Below, piece by piece: positions 26,841 to 37,986 of a stretch of 64,000 nt of DNA (positions are counted from its first letter, which is position 1; the number at the start of each line of letters is the position of its first letter). Origin of the DNA: Aristolochia californica (lineage: Eukaryota > Streptophyta > Magnoliopsida > Piperales > Aristolochiaceae); the NCBI GenBank assembly GCA_029961685.1, contig JARWKL010000016.1:14576157-14640156 (forward strand), in the 5' to 3' direction. A model generated the notes under the pieces. That model did not search any database, was not told the origin of the DNA, and saw only the letters and a list, made by a program, of their open reading frames with translations. A program made the position numbers and the translations under genes.

Positions 26841-27370
26841 GGGTGGGCATCACAAGAACTCGAAATGTATGCCACACCACATATAATGTAATAAGTAAAG
26901 GAAAGTGGATTCAAGTCCAGTTACCTATGGCTGCACCCAATTTTTCTTTTTTTTTTTTAAAGATTTATGTTATCTACAAGAATACCATTATATTTATAAC
27001 AACAACATTATCTCTATTTAATCATTTAAATTAATAAAAATAAAAAATTCAAATTAACATCTGCTTGCGATAATAAATAAATATATAAATAATTCAAAAT
27101 TATAACAAAGTTAAATAACAGGTGATTATATTTCAATATTTGTGATGTCCTTAACATTGATTATGTACAGTAGTGTACATGTTACATAAAAATCTTATCT
27201 GAAATCCAAAACATATTGGACGTTTTAAGTCACCCAAATGAAGACCAAAATATCAACCGGTGGGTTACCTCTAAACGGATCTTGTGGTGTATAATCTCCT
27301 GCCTCGTGGGTCCCTTACCAATTGACCACTAAAATGGAGTCTAATTTTCTGATCTTTCCTCGACAGAGAC
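26841..27370. other. AT-rich intergenic sequence upstream of PSBO
   Basis: I see no gene here. It is AT-rich with short A/T runs up to about 27200 and becomes less AT-rich towards the PSBO promoter. No transposon end is evident. Confidence 0.5.
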
Positions 27371-27493
27371 GATAAGAGACTGATCACCATGATCACACAC
27401 AACCATCAAACAAACTGCCACGTGGCGAGAGGAGATGCTTGAGAAGCGACTGCGACCAACCAATAGTCGAGTCGCCTTATCCAATCTCTTATC
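27371..27493 (+). promoter_or_regulatory. PSBO light-responsive promoter cluster
   Basis: Within 220 bp upstream of the PSBO start codon lie an I-box GATAAG (27371-27376), a perfect palindromic G-box GCCACGTGGC (27417-27426), two CCAAT motifs (27460-27464, 27481-27485) and two further I-boxes on the opposite strand (CTTATC at 27476-27481 and 27488-27493). G-box plus I-box is the classic arrangement for bZIP/bHLH- and GATA-type control of photosynthesis genes. No good TATA box is visible, which is common for such genes. The motifs are seen; their function is inferred. Confidence 0.65.
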
Positions 27494-27589
27494 CTCCTCG
27501 CACGAATTCCACCCAATATTACCTTCCCCTCCATTTCTCTCCACGCTTTACAGAGGAAGGGAGAGGGATCTGCAATTCTGTACACAGTC

Positions 27590-28987
27590 ATGGCAGCATC
27601 ACTTCAGCCAGCGGCAACCCTCATGCAGCCGAGCAAGGTCGGCGTCTCGTCTCGAGGCGGGTTGCAGTTCAGATCTTCCCCCAACGTCACGAAGGTGTTC
27701 GGTTACGAGCCGGCCAGTGCCAGGCTGACCTGCTCGCTGCAGACTGAGTTGAAGGAGTTTGCTCAGAAATGCGCCGATGCCACCAAGATCGCTGGGTTCG
27801 CGCTCGCCACTTCCGCACTAGTCGTTTCGGTAATTACTTCCGCTTTTTCTTACGTACTGATAAAAATTTCAGAGTTTACGAGAATAAGATAGCAGAAAGA
27901 TCTTTTTTTCGAATTGCACGGTTCTGAATTTTTTATTGTGAAAATATACAAGTTTTGGAGAAACCATGAAGGACCCACGTCCACTTGAGATATTGAATTG
28001 ATTTATTAACAGGATTTGATGAATACTGAAGAGGAATTCGTTGTTACTTGATTTGGTGAAGCTGGGTTCCGATCTCTTTACCCTGAACTGACAGGGTCTG
28101 ATTGTCTGAGAAGAACTGGCATGATTGTGTCTATAGTGATTTTTGTTTTCTGATGCTAGAAATGCAATGTACTGTTGGGCTTCAACAGTGTATTAATGAT
28201 AGGAGAAATTGCTGCGTATGGATTGCAGGGAGCTGCTGCGGAGGGAGTACCCAAGCGTCTGACCTACGACGAGATACAGAGCTTGACTTACATGGAGGTG
28301 AAAGGCACAGGGACGGCGAACCAGTGCCCGACCATCGACGGCGGCGTCGACTCCTTCGCCTTCAAGCCCGGCAAGTACAACGTGAAGAAGCTTTGCCTGG
28401 AGCCCACCTCCTTCACCGTCAAGGCCGAGGGCGTCAGCAAGAACGCCCCAGCCGAGTTCCAGAAAACCAAGCTCATGACCCGTCTCACCTACACTCTCGA
28501 CGAGATCGAGGGCCCTTTCGAGGTTTCCCCCGACAAAACCGTCAAATTCGAGGAGAAGGACGGAATCGACTACGCCGCCGTCACCGTCCAGCTCCCTGGA
28601 GGCGAGCGCGTGCCCTTCCTCTTCACCATCAAGCAACTCGTCGCCTCCGGCAAGCCGGAGAGCTTCAGCGGCCAGTTCCTAGTCCCCTCCTACAGGGGTT
28701 CCTCTTTCTTGGACCCAAAAGGCAGAGGAGGCTCCACCGGTTACGATAACGCCGTCGCACTGCCGGCCGGAGGAAGAGGAGACGAGGAGGAGCTGCTCAA
28801 GGAAAACGTCAAGAACACTTCATCATCCTCGGGTACGATAACTCTCAGCGTCACCAAGAGCAAACCAGAGACAGGAGAGGTGATCGGAGTGTTTGAGAGC
28901 GTGCAGCCATCGGACACGGACTTGGGCGCCAAGGTTCCCAAGGATGTGAAGATCCAAGGGATCTGGTACGCGCAGCTGGAGTCTTAG
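27590..28987 (+). CDS. Oxygen-evolving enhancer protein 1 (PsbO, 33-kDa subunit of photosystem II)
   Basis: PsbO is an extrinsic subunit on the lumenal side of photosystem II that stabilises the manganese-calcium cluster of water oxidation. Exon 1 is 27590-27829 (80 codons) and exon 2 is 28229-28987; the 399-bp intron is GT-AG in phase 0. The product is 332 residues, the usual length. Residues 1-84 form a bipartite transit peptide: a Ser/basic-rich chloroplast part, then a hydrophobic lumen signal ([14 protein letters not shown]) ending in AAA before [13 protein letters not shown]. No twin arginine precedes the hydrophobic core, consistent with the Sec route known for PsbO. The mature part has [10 protein letters not shown], the two cysteines of the conserved disulfide (C113, C136 of the precursor), and the end [12 protein letters not shown]. 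Exon 2 is strongly biased to G/C at third positions, unlike its surroundings, as expected of a highly expressed gene. Confidence 0.98.
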
Positions 28988-29418
28988 AGTGTTTTTCCTT
29001 GTATATTTTTCCGGGGGTTTTTGTTAAGAAAAGACTGATTCTCTCTTCTTTCTTCTTTTCCAACTAAGACTGCATAAAGAGTAAGATGATGTTCCAGCGT
29101 CTACTGCATTGTAAATTCTCTTCGTGTTTAGTTCTTATTCTTCCTCACTTTACTAAGCATTCTGAGACACTCCAAATCAAACTTTCATTCAACGATAATC
29201 AGTTTGATTGGCCGAGCTTACCAATCTTCTTATTAGTTGGTAAAATGCAGATATAATTGCTGGGAACAACCTCTATCCCAAAATAATTACCTTTTGTTTT
29301 TTTTTTACTAATAAATTTAAAATCTTTATACTTACTAATCTCTTTTTTATTGTATAGGCTTTCTTTTGTAGTTCTAGATAGTGAATAATTTACAGGGTCA
29401 CATACGAGTACCTGCAGC
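28988..29418. other. PSBO 3' region
   Basis: This should contain the PSBO 3' untranslated region and polyadenylation site. T-rich and GT-rich stretches follow the stop codon, but I cannot fix the cleavage site. No gene is seen. Confidence 0.4.
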
Positions 29419-30952
29419 TAGCGGTGACATTGTGCCGAGCTTGAGCCGACATTCATTTAAAATTTTTCAAAAAATACATGTCTTGAGTTCGAGCTCTAAT
29501 ATCATTTAAAAATTTTCAAAAAATATATATCAAATAAATTGTATATAAAATTATGCATACGTTTTATATAAATTTGGGCATAAATTTTACATAAAATTGG
29601 GCATAACCTCTACATAAAATTGAGCATGACCTCTACTTAAAATTAGGCATAAAGGTGACATTGAATCCAATTGAGCCTGAACCTTCCTATATTCGAGCCA
29701 AGCTTGATTTAAATATTTCAAACTCGAGCTCGAGCATACCCTAGTCTCGAGCCTAAAATTTTAATCGTGTTTGAGCCTAATAATTTTAACCGAGTTCGAG
29801 TTTAACCTGCATTTAATACTCTACATAAAGTATGTGTCAAATAAATTATATATAAAATTATGTATAGATTTTTTTAAAAAAAATGATAAGGTAAGTTCGG
29901 GATTGAATCTCGATAATGGATTAGAACGCACCAATATTAATCTTTTTTATCCCAAATGTTGTCTTGCATTTTTTAATTTTTTTAATCTGACCATAAATTC
30001 ACTACGACCTCCTTAATGCTCCTGATTGAAATTTTTTATTCTAGGAAAATATAGAAATGTTTTTCCTAGGATACATATTTAAAAAAAAAACTTTAAATAA
30101 AATCTTATTACTATTAGTGACTTATTAGAAAATTACAAAAAATATTTTAAAATTTTCTTAGGAAAATTAATGGACCTCTTATTGCCTCTTCTAGGGAAAT
30201 AAATAAAAATTAATAATCAATCTAATATATTATTATACTTATCGATAATTTTTTAATCAAATAAAATGTCAAACACAAAATTGATATAAAAATTGTCTCA
30301 TGCTAAAAGTATTATAGTATCAACTGTCAAATACTTATTCAAAAATTTTCTATACGATTTTCTAGGGCAAGAAAATCTTACTTAGAATATTATATAATTT
30401 TTTTAATAAGAATTTCTAATTAAAAAAATATTTCCAAAAAACATGAAGCACTAATAGTCCATAGAAACATATTTCTACTTAAAATGTTTTTTCAATATTT
30501 TTTGAAAAAATCACTAATAGTTCCTAGAAACGGATTTCTACTAAAATATCTTTTCAATTTCTTCAAGAGTCATGAAGAAGGGACAACCCGAGTTTAAGAA
30601 AAAGTTTTTTTTCACTTGTTTATGATCTAACGCGTGCAAAATCGTCTTCGAGGGGGGGGGGGGGGGGGGGGGGGGTTCCACTAAAGAGGGAAGGGGGTCT
30701 AGCGTCGCTAGTGAGGACCTGTTGTCGGGGATGACGACTGCGACAAAAATAGAGGTAAAGACAGACTATGGGTGAAAGAAATCGAACCAAGCAATGACAA
30801 AGACGACCAGACCACTGGTGAACATTTGTCGAGGGCGACAGAGGCAACTACAACAATGGATAACTCAAATAAGTTCGAGATCTAGATAAATTGAATCGAA
30901 CTGAACCCAACTAGAGTCGCTCGCGAACCGGCTCAATTCGATGCCACCCCTA
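29419..30952. mobile_element. hAT-like non-autonomous element between PSBO and the ATL gene
   Basis: The left end reads TAGCGGTGACATTGTGCCGAGC and the right end, reverse-complemented, TAGGGGTGGCATCGAATTGAGC, which are diverged terminal inverted repeats of the type seen at 40896-43148. The flanking octamers CCTGCAGC (29411-29418) and CCTACATC (30953-30960) agree at six of eight positions, consistent with an old 8-bp hAT target duplication. The interior is AT-rich with short repeats (AAAATTGGGCATAACCTC) and shows no transposase. Confidence 0.65.
30652..30675. repeat. 24-nt poly-G run
   Basis: An uninterrupted G homopolymer of 24 bases inside the hAT-like element. Its length in the assembly is likely to be unreliable. 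Confidence 0.9.
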
Positions 30953-30960
30953 CCTACATC

Positions 30961-31541
30961 TATGAGGAGTAAGTGATAAGATTGTGTATTAGTAAACGTA
31001 TCAGATTTTGGCTTAAAAAAATACAATTGCATAACTGTATGAGTCCGTGGGAGGAGTGTATGGGTGGAAACAGACAGTGACCATAAATAATTAAAATTTT
31101 GGGTATTTGATACCCTATCAGAGAACCCAGTAGCCCACCCTGATACACAGTAACGGTCAAGAGACGGGCAAGCCGTTGGTTCTAGTAGAGGAGTCACCCC
31201 AGGCGCGGGGCTGGCTGGTAACGGACCGACGCGGTGCGCAGCTCGCACCCCTGGTGCAAGTTAAAGATTTCTCTTACCGTCGAAGGAAGCAGTTGAGGCG
31301 TCCTCTCAGTTTCCGGCTTCGGCGAGTGTGCATTTATGATCCTCACCAGCCACGGGGCGGTAAATTATAAAGAAAAACTAAACGCAATATCGGTTGCCTC
31401 GTCCATGCACATTAAATGACTCAGCTCCCCGTCAACTCATTTAATTCCTGCACGCCACGCCCATTAAAAACGACCCAGCGCCCACTGTCACCGCCGTTCC
31501 CCGGTCATCAACGCTTATCTCCTGCGGCTATCCCCTACCGG
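30961..31541. other. Region downstream of the ATL gene
   Basis: I see no gene. It includes the probable 3' untranslated region of the minus-strand ATL gene. GC content is higher towards the ATL end. Confidence 0.4.
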
Positions 31542-32681
31542 CTACCGTCCGTTCAGCCTCTCCGGCGACAGCAGCGCCTCCGGATCGCCGCACCTCAGCC
31601 GGCTCGAAGAGGACGCCGCCGTCGACGACCGCATGAAGATCGGGCTCGTCAGTGACTTGCTCCGCCGAGACGATCCGCCGCCTGCGTACCGGACGCTCGA
31701 CTCTGACAGCTGGAAGTAGCTTCTCCGTCGCAGGAACGGCGATTTCATGCCTCTGTAGTGTCGGAACGAGAAGACTCGAGACTTTGCGGAGCCGAACGGC
31801 GAGGTCCGTCGCCAGAAGGCTCCGCCGCGTCGGTATCTCCACGGCGATGCCGTCGCTGGCTCGAGGATCATTCGATCGGACGCCAGGTTCCGTTCGAAGG
31901 AAAACGAGTAGGAGCGTTTCAGGAGGAAGTCGCGAGCATTGGTAGTGGTATTCCGATCCTCGGTGGCGTCGATTCTCGGTGAGGCCTCTGCAGCCGTGAT
32001 CTCCTGTACTTGTGATCCCTGGCCGTCTGATCTCTGCTCGAGGAAGAGCGAATCCAGCACGCCTTCATCGAGGCTCGGCCGGATTCTCGCCGCCATCAGA
32101 GGCACGAACGGCGATTCGGGCTGCAACACACCGGCGCGGCAGAGCGGACAGTTGGCGTGCGAGCGAAGCCATATATCGATGCAATCCACATGAAATGCAT
32201 GCGAGCACACCGGGAGGGTTCGGACGTAGTCGTTCTCCTCGAACTCGAGCAAACACACGGCGCAGTCCCGCCCGCCGCTCTCGCTGGACGGCGATCGCCG
32301 CTTCGTGTTGGTATACACCGACAGCGGAATCGTCTTGATGATGGACTCGTGGAGGCCGTACGGCGATAAAAAGTGAAAGGCGCCGGCGGTCGTCTCGTAC
32401 AGAGCCCCCGGCGGGGGAGACTCGACGTCGGAGGCAGAGAAAGACGGACGATTACGCCGACGCCGACGATTACGCCACCGCTGAAACCATAGGAGGACAG
32501 GTGGGAGGATATATCGGGAGATGATGCGGAAATAGGTGACGATGAGAAACGCGGTGCCGACGACGACGACGATAGCGATGAGGGGGGGACTGAAATCAAC
32601 GGGAAGGGCGGTGGAGTCGGACTGGTGGGACGAAGCTGGGGAGTCACTCCACTCGAACTCGTACTCGGGCGGCGGGCCCAT
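31542..32681 (-). CDS. ATL-family RING-H2 E3 ubiquitin ligase (ATL65-like), 379 residues
   Basis: ATL proteins are membrane-anchored E3 ligases that pass ubiquitin from an E2 enzyme to substrates, often in defence and stress responses. A hydrophobic segment at about residues 33-50 (PPLIAIVVVVGTAFLIVTY) is the membrane anchor, followed by a very basic stretch (RNRRRRRNR, 70-78). The GLD-like motif is GLHESIIKTIPL (109-120). The RING-H2 ligands are C140, C143, C159, H161, H164, C167, C178 and C181, with the exact ATL spacing C-x2-C-x15-C-x-H-x2-H-x2-C-x10-C-x2-C. W171 and P179, typical of E2-binding RING surfaces, are present. The C-terminal half is Ser/Arg-rich and of low complexity. No intron is needed, as in most ATL genes. 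The N-terminal DFSPPLIA context suggests the ATL65 subgroup, which I hold with moderate confidence. Confidence 0.93.
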   Translation of the reverse strand: MGPPPEYEFEWSDSPASSHQSDSTALPVDFSPPLIAIVVVVGTAFLIVTYFRIISRYILPPVLLWFQRWRNRRRRRNRPSFSASDVESPPPGALYETTAGAFHFLSPYGLHESIIKTIPLSVYTNTKRRSPSSESGGRDCAVCLLEFEENDYVRTLPVCSHAFHVDCIDIWLRSHANCPLCRAGVLQPESPFVPLMAARIRPSLDEGVLDSLFLEQRSDGQGSQVQEITAAEASPRIDATEDRNTTTNARDFLLKRSYSFSFERNLASDRMILEPATASPWRYRRGGAFWRRTSPFGSAKSRVFSFRHYRGMKSPFLRRRSYFQLSESSVRYAGGGSSRRSKSLTSPIFMRSSTAASSSSRLRCGDPEALLSPERLNGR

Positions 32682-33495
32682 CCTGGCGGTAAGTTCGTCT
32701 GTTTCTTTCTTCTCAGTCGTTTATGGTGCTTGTCTGCAACTTTGGGTTTGTTGGGCGGTCGCGGGAGATGCTCTTCTTTGACGAGGATAGAGAGTCGGCA
32801 GCGGTGGACACGCGTCAATAGAAGCTACGTATTTTGTGGACAAGGGCACAATGTCGGGTTTGTGTTTAAGGCGCTTCCTATCTTTCCCCTTCGGGGGAGT
32901 GCGTACAGCGCAAACCTTTCTCAGGACGCCCCATGGAAGCTTCAAACCCCAAACCCCAAACCCAAGAGCCTTGGGAATTTCATAGAAACAAAGAAAATAG
33001 TAATCTTGCTTTAAATGTACAAGCAAGTGTACTTGTGGATGTTGACAAAAAACGACTCTACGAAGAAACAGTTATCTCAGCCGTCCAGTCCAGTCAAATG
33101 TTATAATTAATATAAATAGTTTTTTTTTTTTTACTTGTAAATTATTACCTGGGTTTTTCAATTAAGACTTGATCTCAGCCGTCCAGTTCCACCGGGGAAC
33201 GATTGATTCCATCCATCCATCCATCCATCCATCCATCCACCTTATTGTGTACCTGCTAACATGCAATAAATTTAGATGATAACGCCGTACATGTTTATTT
33301 AGTTTCCCACGCGCTGATTGGTGAAGTGTATTAATCTGCGCAAAAGGTCGGTGTGACGTGGGCCCGACTTTAGGCCTTTTTTTAATGTAATTTTTTTATA
33401 ATAATAACGTATTTGTATTTTTTAAGTTAAAACCCAATTGTTCCCTTTGGTGAGATAAGTTGATTAGTTCGATTGTGGGTTGAAAAACATTGATT
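32682..33495. other. ATL promoter side and low-complexity sequence
   Basis: Upstream sequence of the minus-strand ATL gene, GC-rich near the gene and then AT-rich. It contains a (CATC)n tract and a repeated phrase ATCTCAGCCGTCCAG (near 33076 and 33172). No gene is seen. Confidence 0.45.
33208..33239. repeat. (CATC)n microsatellite
   Basis: About eight consecutive copies of ATCC/CATC. Confidence 0.9.
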
Positions 33496-35722
33496 GAGTT
33501 ATAATAGACAAGTTAACACTGTTGCTATTTTATGTGATAATTTATTAAAATTATTATAGAAAAACATTAAACTACTCTTATTTTAATTATACCCAAAGTT
33601 AAATATTAAAAGATAAGTCTAGAATAATTGAACAACTAAACATAAATAAAAGACCAATATAACTAAAACACCTTTAAAGTAAAACTCTCTAGTGAGCTCT
33701 CTTTCTATAATAATCCTAACTCTGTAAAACTTCTTGTTGTGAGAAACATGTGAGACTCTTCCATACCAGTTCTTCTACACTCCTCCTCAAACTGGAGTTT
33801 ATAACTTCAACTTGTAATGAAAAAGATTTTTAGTTCTTAATTTTATTTTGTTGAAAAAAAATCACAAATGTAATTATTCATAGATACAAAAACTTCACAT
33901 TTTGTACTCCCTCTTCATTGTAAATTATACTACTACTTCTTCTGAAACGTAGATTTTGGAAGGAGGCGCAACCATTGCAGTACTCAATTTCCAATCTCAT
34001 CCCCATCTAATTCTATTGCCATTACCTCCTCCTAGCTTAAAACAAATAAAATAGCTGTAGTAATGATCTCCTCCATCAAAGTGTCTAAGGATAAGTACAA
34101 AACCAAACACAACCTCTCAAAAAGTAAACAATGGGTGATAAAAATATACGTCGACCTCATAGGATTTCGAAAAAAATAGTGATAATAATCACTAAAATGG
34201 GTAATGCCAGTAATTTCCCCCCCCCGGTAGGAGAAATATTGCCAAGTAAGAGGTCAATAGGGAATTAAAGGAAGAGAAAATAAGCATCATCTTAATAAGA
34301 AGGAGATTGTAACGGTAGTGATAAAATAACTAAACAAATTTGACCAAGTATAACTTTTTTTTGGGGTGACCACAATTTTTTGGAGTTATCTATGTGAAAG
34401 ATACACAAGTAACAAAAACACAAAACTTGAAAACAACATTGATGTAAGATATTACATATCTTGAATGAGCACATCATGGAGTGATTAAGTCGGGCCAAAA
34501 TTCTCTTATAAGAAGGCAAATTTGGCTAAAGAACTCAAATTTTAGGTGAAAATGAAACTCAATTCTCGGGGAGAGATAATTTGAGAGAAAATAGGAAAAA
34601 GTGAGAGATTTTTGGTAGGACAGACCTTTAGTACTTCTGATATCAACATCTCTCCAAATATAGCTCAGAATCACAAACGGTTTGTTGTTCAAGAAACTAG
34701 ACTCAAAGAGATTTAATTTTTTTTATCTAATTTGACATAAAATAATTTTTTCTTGAATCTTTTATGACCTCTATATTCTCTTCATTCTGTAGTTTGACCT
34801 TGACTGACTCCAATGTGGATATATCCTTAAACATAGATAAGATTGACATAAAATTTTCTCATTATAAAACTAGACTTCAATAAATTTGATTTAAGTTAAT
34901 ATTTATTCATAAAATGTATTTATTTTGAGAGAAATAATCTGATAGATTTTGGACACTCTAATCTCGCATAATTGAATACTCTTTCTTTTTTAGCTAGCAT
35001 GACTATTGACTTGAGGCTTGCTGCTTTTGTTGAGTTCTGAATGTTGTTGTTAGGACAACCACTAAACTGCAGTAAGCTCCACCAACTCATCGTATTTTTC
35101 TATCTCTTATCAGCTATAAAGTTATTGAGACTGCTAAGCAAATCTTCATCTTGCGATCAGACGAATTTAGAGGCAAATGCCCATTTCCTTTAGGTGCTTC
35201 GACACTAAGAAATGATGGTGAGATTTATTCACAATAAAAGAAGATAGCAGGAGAAGTATGGGGATGTGAATACAAAAAAAAAGGGGGGGTACTGGTATTG
35301 GAAAGAAAAAAAAAGATAGAATATAAACTTAAACTACTAGAGATGATAGATCAGAAAAAGATCATATTATCTTTATGGGTTGACCGAGTTAACTCATAAA
35401 ACCTGCTTTGATACCATGTTGAATTTATGAAAAAGAGAAAAACTTCATTAACATGATATAATTTGAGTACGTGAACATCTATTTATAATAGAGAAAACAA
35501 GTAAAATCCAATTATAATTAAACTACCTTTATCCCAGTTACACCCAAAGTTAAGATAAGTCCTAAAATAATTGAACAACTGAATATAAATAAAAGACTAA
35601 CATAATTAAAATAACTTTAAATTGAGACTCTTCTGTGAGACCTCCTTCCATAACAATTCTGGCTAAATAAATTTTTTTATTATGAGAGTCATGTGAGATT
35701 CATCCATACCTGATCTTCAATA
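33496..35722 (-). mobile_element. Short LTR retroelement without visible coding domains, minus-oriented
   Basis: The 3' LTR lies at about 33496-33779 and the 5' LTR at 35417-35722. In the element's own orientation, the 3' LTR start TGTAGAAGAACTGGTATGG is preceded by a polypurine tract TTTGAGGAGGAG (33780-33791), and the 5' LTR end is followed by a primer-binding site TGGTATCAAAGC (35405-35416). The LTRs align through CACATG, ATAAATAAAAG and CCAAAGTTAA phrases but are diverged. The ~1.6-kb interior shows no gag or pol motif, so it is a small non-autonomous or gutted element. I could not confirm a target duplication. Confidence 0.65.
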
Positions 35723-36680
35723 GCTCTTTTAACTTCAACAAAGCTCAATTGAAGCAAAATTTTGTGCTGAAACTATAGAAGAAGAAAAATTGAAACAATG
35801 GAGGAGTCTTTTCTACCCATGAAAACTTTTTTTGCTTGAGCACAATGACACGACTATGTGTTTCTAAAATTGTGGTTCTTTCCCTACTCGTTGAATTCTC
35901 AACTTCCCTGCTCAACTACAATGTTTCGAGAAAGAAATATGTTTAATGTTAATATTTTTCCCTTTGAAAAATTGGGCCAAATGACGAAAATGTATGAGAA
36001 ACTCTCTCTAGCTTATATCTAACAATGGAACTTTTGCAAGTCAAAAAGCACATTTAACAAATAGATAAGCATCCTAAAGGCAAAAAAAAAAAAAAAAAAA
36101 AAACAAGAAAAGAGCTTTGTAACGTCAAATAGTAGTAGAGTTAAAAAGGAACACATACAAAAACATTGTGACGAGTAGGAGTGGCATTGAACCGAACCGG
36201 TTCGTAATTAGCTCGAGCTCGGCTCAGATTCAGGTCAATTCGTAAGCTCGTGAGCCGGGATACTAAATAAAACCCATTCACCTATAGGGACTCGACAACG
36301 GCGGGAGGGAGCTTTGTTTCGACTGTTTGTTGCGATTTTGAACCGCTGCTTTGTAGTCTGAGCGGTCTGTTGCTCATGTGCGTCTAGATGATACTTTCTG
36401 GAAGGTGTTTACAGCTTGTTGGCTTTTGCATCAGTTTGAGAGGAGGTATGTTGGGCACCGTTTGATTTGTCCTAGTTGTAGGAAAATTTTTTTTAGCTGT
36501 TGAGGTAGACGATAAGGATTCAGATGGTGAAATGCATAATGGTGATGGTGTGGGGAGGAGGATAGTAGAATGAGGGTTAGGTCCAACTCCAGGCTTAGGG
36601 TTTCTACGAAGAGGAAAATAAACTTATTTCAAGAAGTACCGACAAAGAGGAGAACGATGTTTGTTGTTCCTTCTTCTAGT
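35723..36680. other. Intergenic sequence with a hAT-end-like motif
   Basis: No gene is seen. A run of about 22 A residues lies near 36082-36104. At 36176 the sequence TAGGAGTGGCATTGAACCGAACC resembles the terminal inverted repeat of the hAT elements at 29419 and 40896, followed by GAGCTCGG-rich sequence. I found no partner end, so this is a possible truncated hAT relic. Confidence 0.4.
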
Positions 36681-37043
36681 TTTCCAGTGTGATGTTGACT
36701 ATCCTAGAAGCAAAACGAACAAAGCACGAGATGACTTTGGCTGAAATGAAAAACGAAACTATCACAAAAGCTGATCTTGCCAAGGGCAAGTTGAAGAAAA
36801 AGCTGGCGGAAGAGAAGGGGGAAAAAGTTGAAGGAATCTGTGTGCAAATTGTAATAGAATGTAATGTAAATTAGATTAGCTTAATTGTATGAAACTAATT
36901 ATTTTCATCAATCCGTGATTCTGTTCCTTTATTTTAGGATCTAAATTAGACTTAAAATCTGCATACAATAGCCTCCTTGATAGAGGGACCCATGTCTGAT
37001 TTGGGTTAAAGGAAGAAGTTGCGCCCTACTGACAACTTAAGCT

Positions 37044-37112
37044 TTTGGTAGAATGGTAAGCGCTTCTTTCCTAAGGTTTGGTATCAAAGCTTGGTCGGGT
37101 TCAAATCCCACC
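37044..37112 (+). other. tRNA-like or retroelement-leader-like sequence
   Basis: TGGTAGAATGG fits an RNA polymerase III A-box and GGGTTCAAATCCC fits a B-box about 45 bp downstream, as in tRNA-derived SINEs. However, TTGGTATCAAAGCTTGG in between resembles the primer-binding region of copia elements. It does not fold obviously as a full tRNA cloverleaf. A weak inverted pair (ACCCATGTC near 36989, GACATGGGT near 37176) flanks it. Confidence 0.3.
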
Positions 37113-37197
37113 TTCACAATTTCATGGAGGACGAACCTCCCTTAAGAGTGAGGGAATGGTGTGTCCGAGGTCTGGGACATGGGTATTGGGTTTCGTT

Positions 37198-37611
37198 ACA
37201 AAAAGTATGACAAATACGATATTCTATTTCGGGTAGACGAGATTTGCAAAAAGTATGACAAATACGATGCCGAGAAGCAGAGGAACATTAATTTGTCTGA
37301 GGATGATGCATTCGCCTCTTTCGAGGCTAGGGTTGAAGAAGATGTTGAATTGCCTCTAATGGTTTATCTCTAATTTCTGTTATCCGTTTTGTTGTTTCAG
37401 TTTCATGTTGTCGGTTGGTCATTTGATTTTGTCGTCGCTGTGGCTTGATTCTGTTTCTTTTTCTTTGTTCTATCGCGTCCAGAAATCCGACGAACCTGCC
37501 GTGGAGAAGAATAGAGCTGTCGCTTTTCTGGAGAAGGAATCAGAGATTAGACGCGCTAAGGGTCGCTTGCTTGAAGAAGTCAAGGAACTGGGGAAGTTAG
37601 CCAAGAAGAAG
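37198..37611 (+). pseudogene. SYP71-type syntaxin (Qc-SNARE), N-terminal fragment
   Basis: Exon 1 relic ends at 37361 and contains DILFRVDEICKKYDKYDAEK; exon 2 relic is 37483-37611 and contains SEIRRAKGRLLEEVKELGKL. Both match the N-terminal helices of plant SYP71-73, with the expected phase-0 GT-AG intron and a retained donor after the KK at the end of exon 2. The intact protein is a membrane-anchored SNARE of about 265 residues; here the rest, including the SNARE motif and membrane tail, is not found within the next 1.5 kb. The normal start MTVIDILF is missing: a 21-nt stretch encoding KKYDKYD is present twice (37198-37218 and 37249-37269), and the upstream copy replaces the start. It keeps its intron, so it is not a processed copy. 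Confidence 0.8.
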
Positions 37612-37794
37612 GTATAAGGATGATTGCATATATTGATTTACTAGTTGACCAATGGAGTCATGCAGCAATTGGAAGGTGGGCTTAAGATCGAAATATTTTC
37701 ACGTTTGGTCGGCATTTCAGTATTTTGCAATTGAAACGATAATTTGAAGGTGCATTGGCATGAATGTGTTCCACTTGTGAAAATAAAAAAAGTT

Positions 37795-37986
37795 CTTTTC
37801 TTATTCTGGTTTACTTTGTAAAACTCGAAAGGACACTACAAATTTTGAGGAATGGTGTTGTACAAATGCTTGGCCCAGGGAAGAAATGAAAACGTTTTTT
37901 TCTTTGTTCTTATTCTGGTTTGCTTGGTAAAATTCGAAAGGACACTACAAATTTTGAGGAATAGTATAGTGCAAATGCTTGGCCCT
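37795..37986. repeat. Tandem direct repeat, ~109-bp period
   Basis: TTATTCTGGTTT...GAAAGGACACTACAAATTTTGAGGAAT...CAAATGCTTGGCCC occurs at 37801 and again at 37910, with a few substitutions. It lies just downstream of the SYP71 fragment, where further exons would be expected. Confidence 0.8.

Noticed and set aside
28102..28749. Long plus-strand frame overlapping PSBO exon 2
   Set aside because: It is a shifted frame of the GC-rich PSBO exon; its Arg/His-rich product matches nothing, and the PsbO frame is certain.
31652..32369. Several plus-strand frames opposite the ATL gene
   Set aside because: They are antisense shadows of a GC-rich exon with low-complexity Arg/Ser translations; the RING-H2 motif is on the minus strand.
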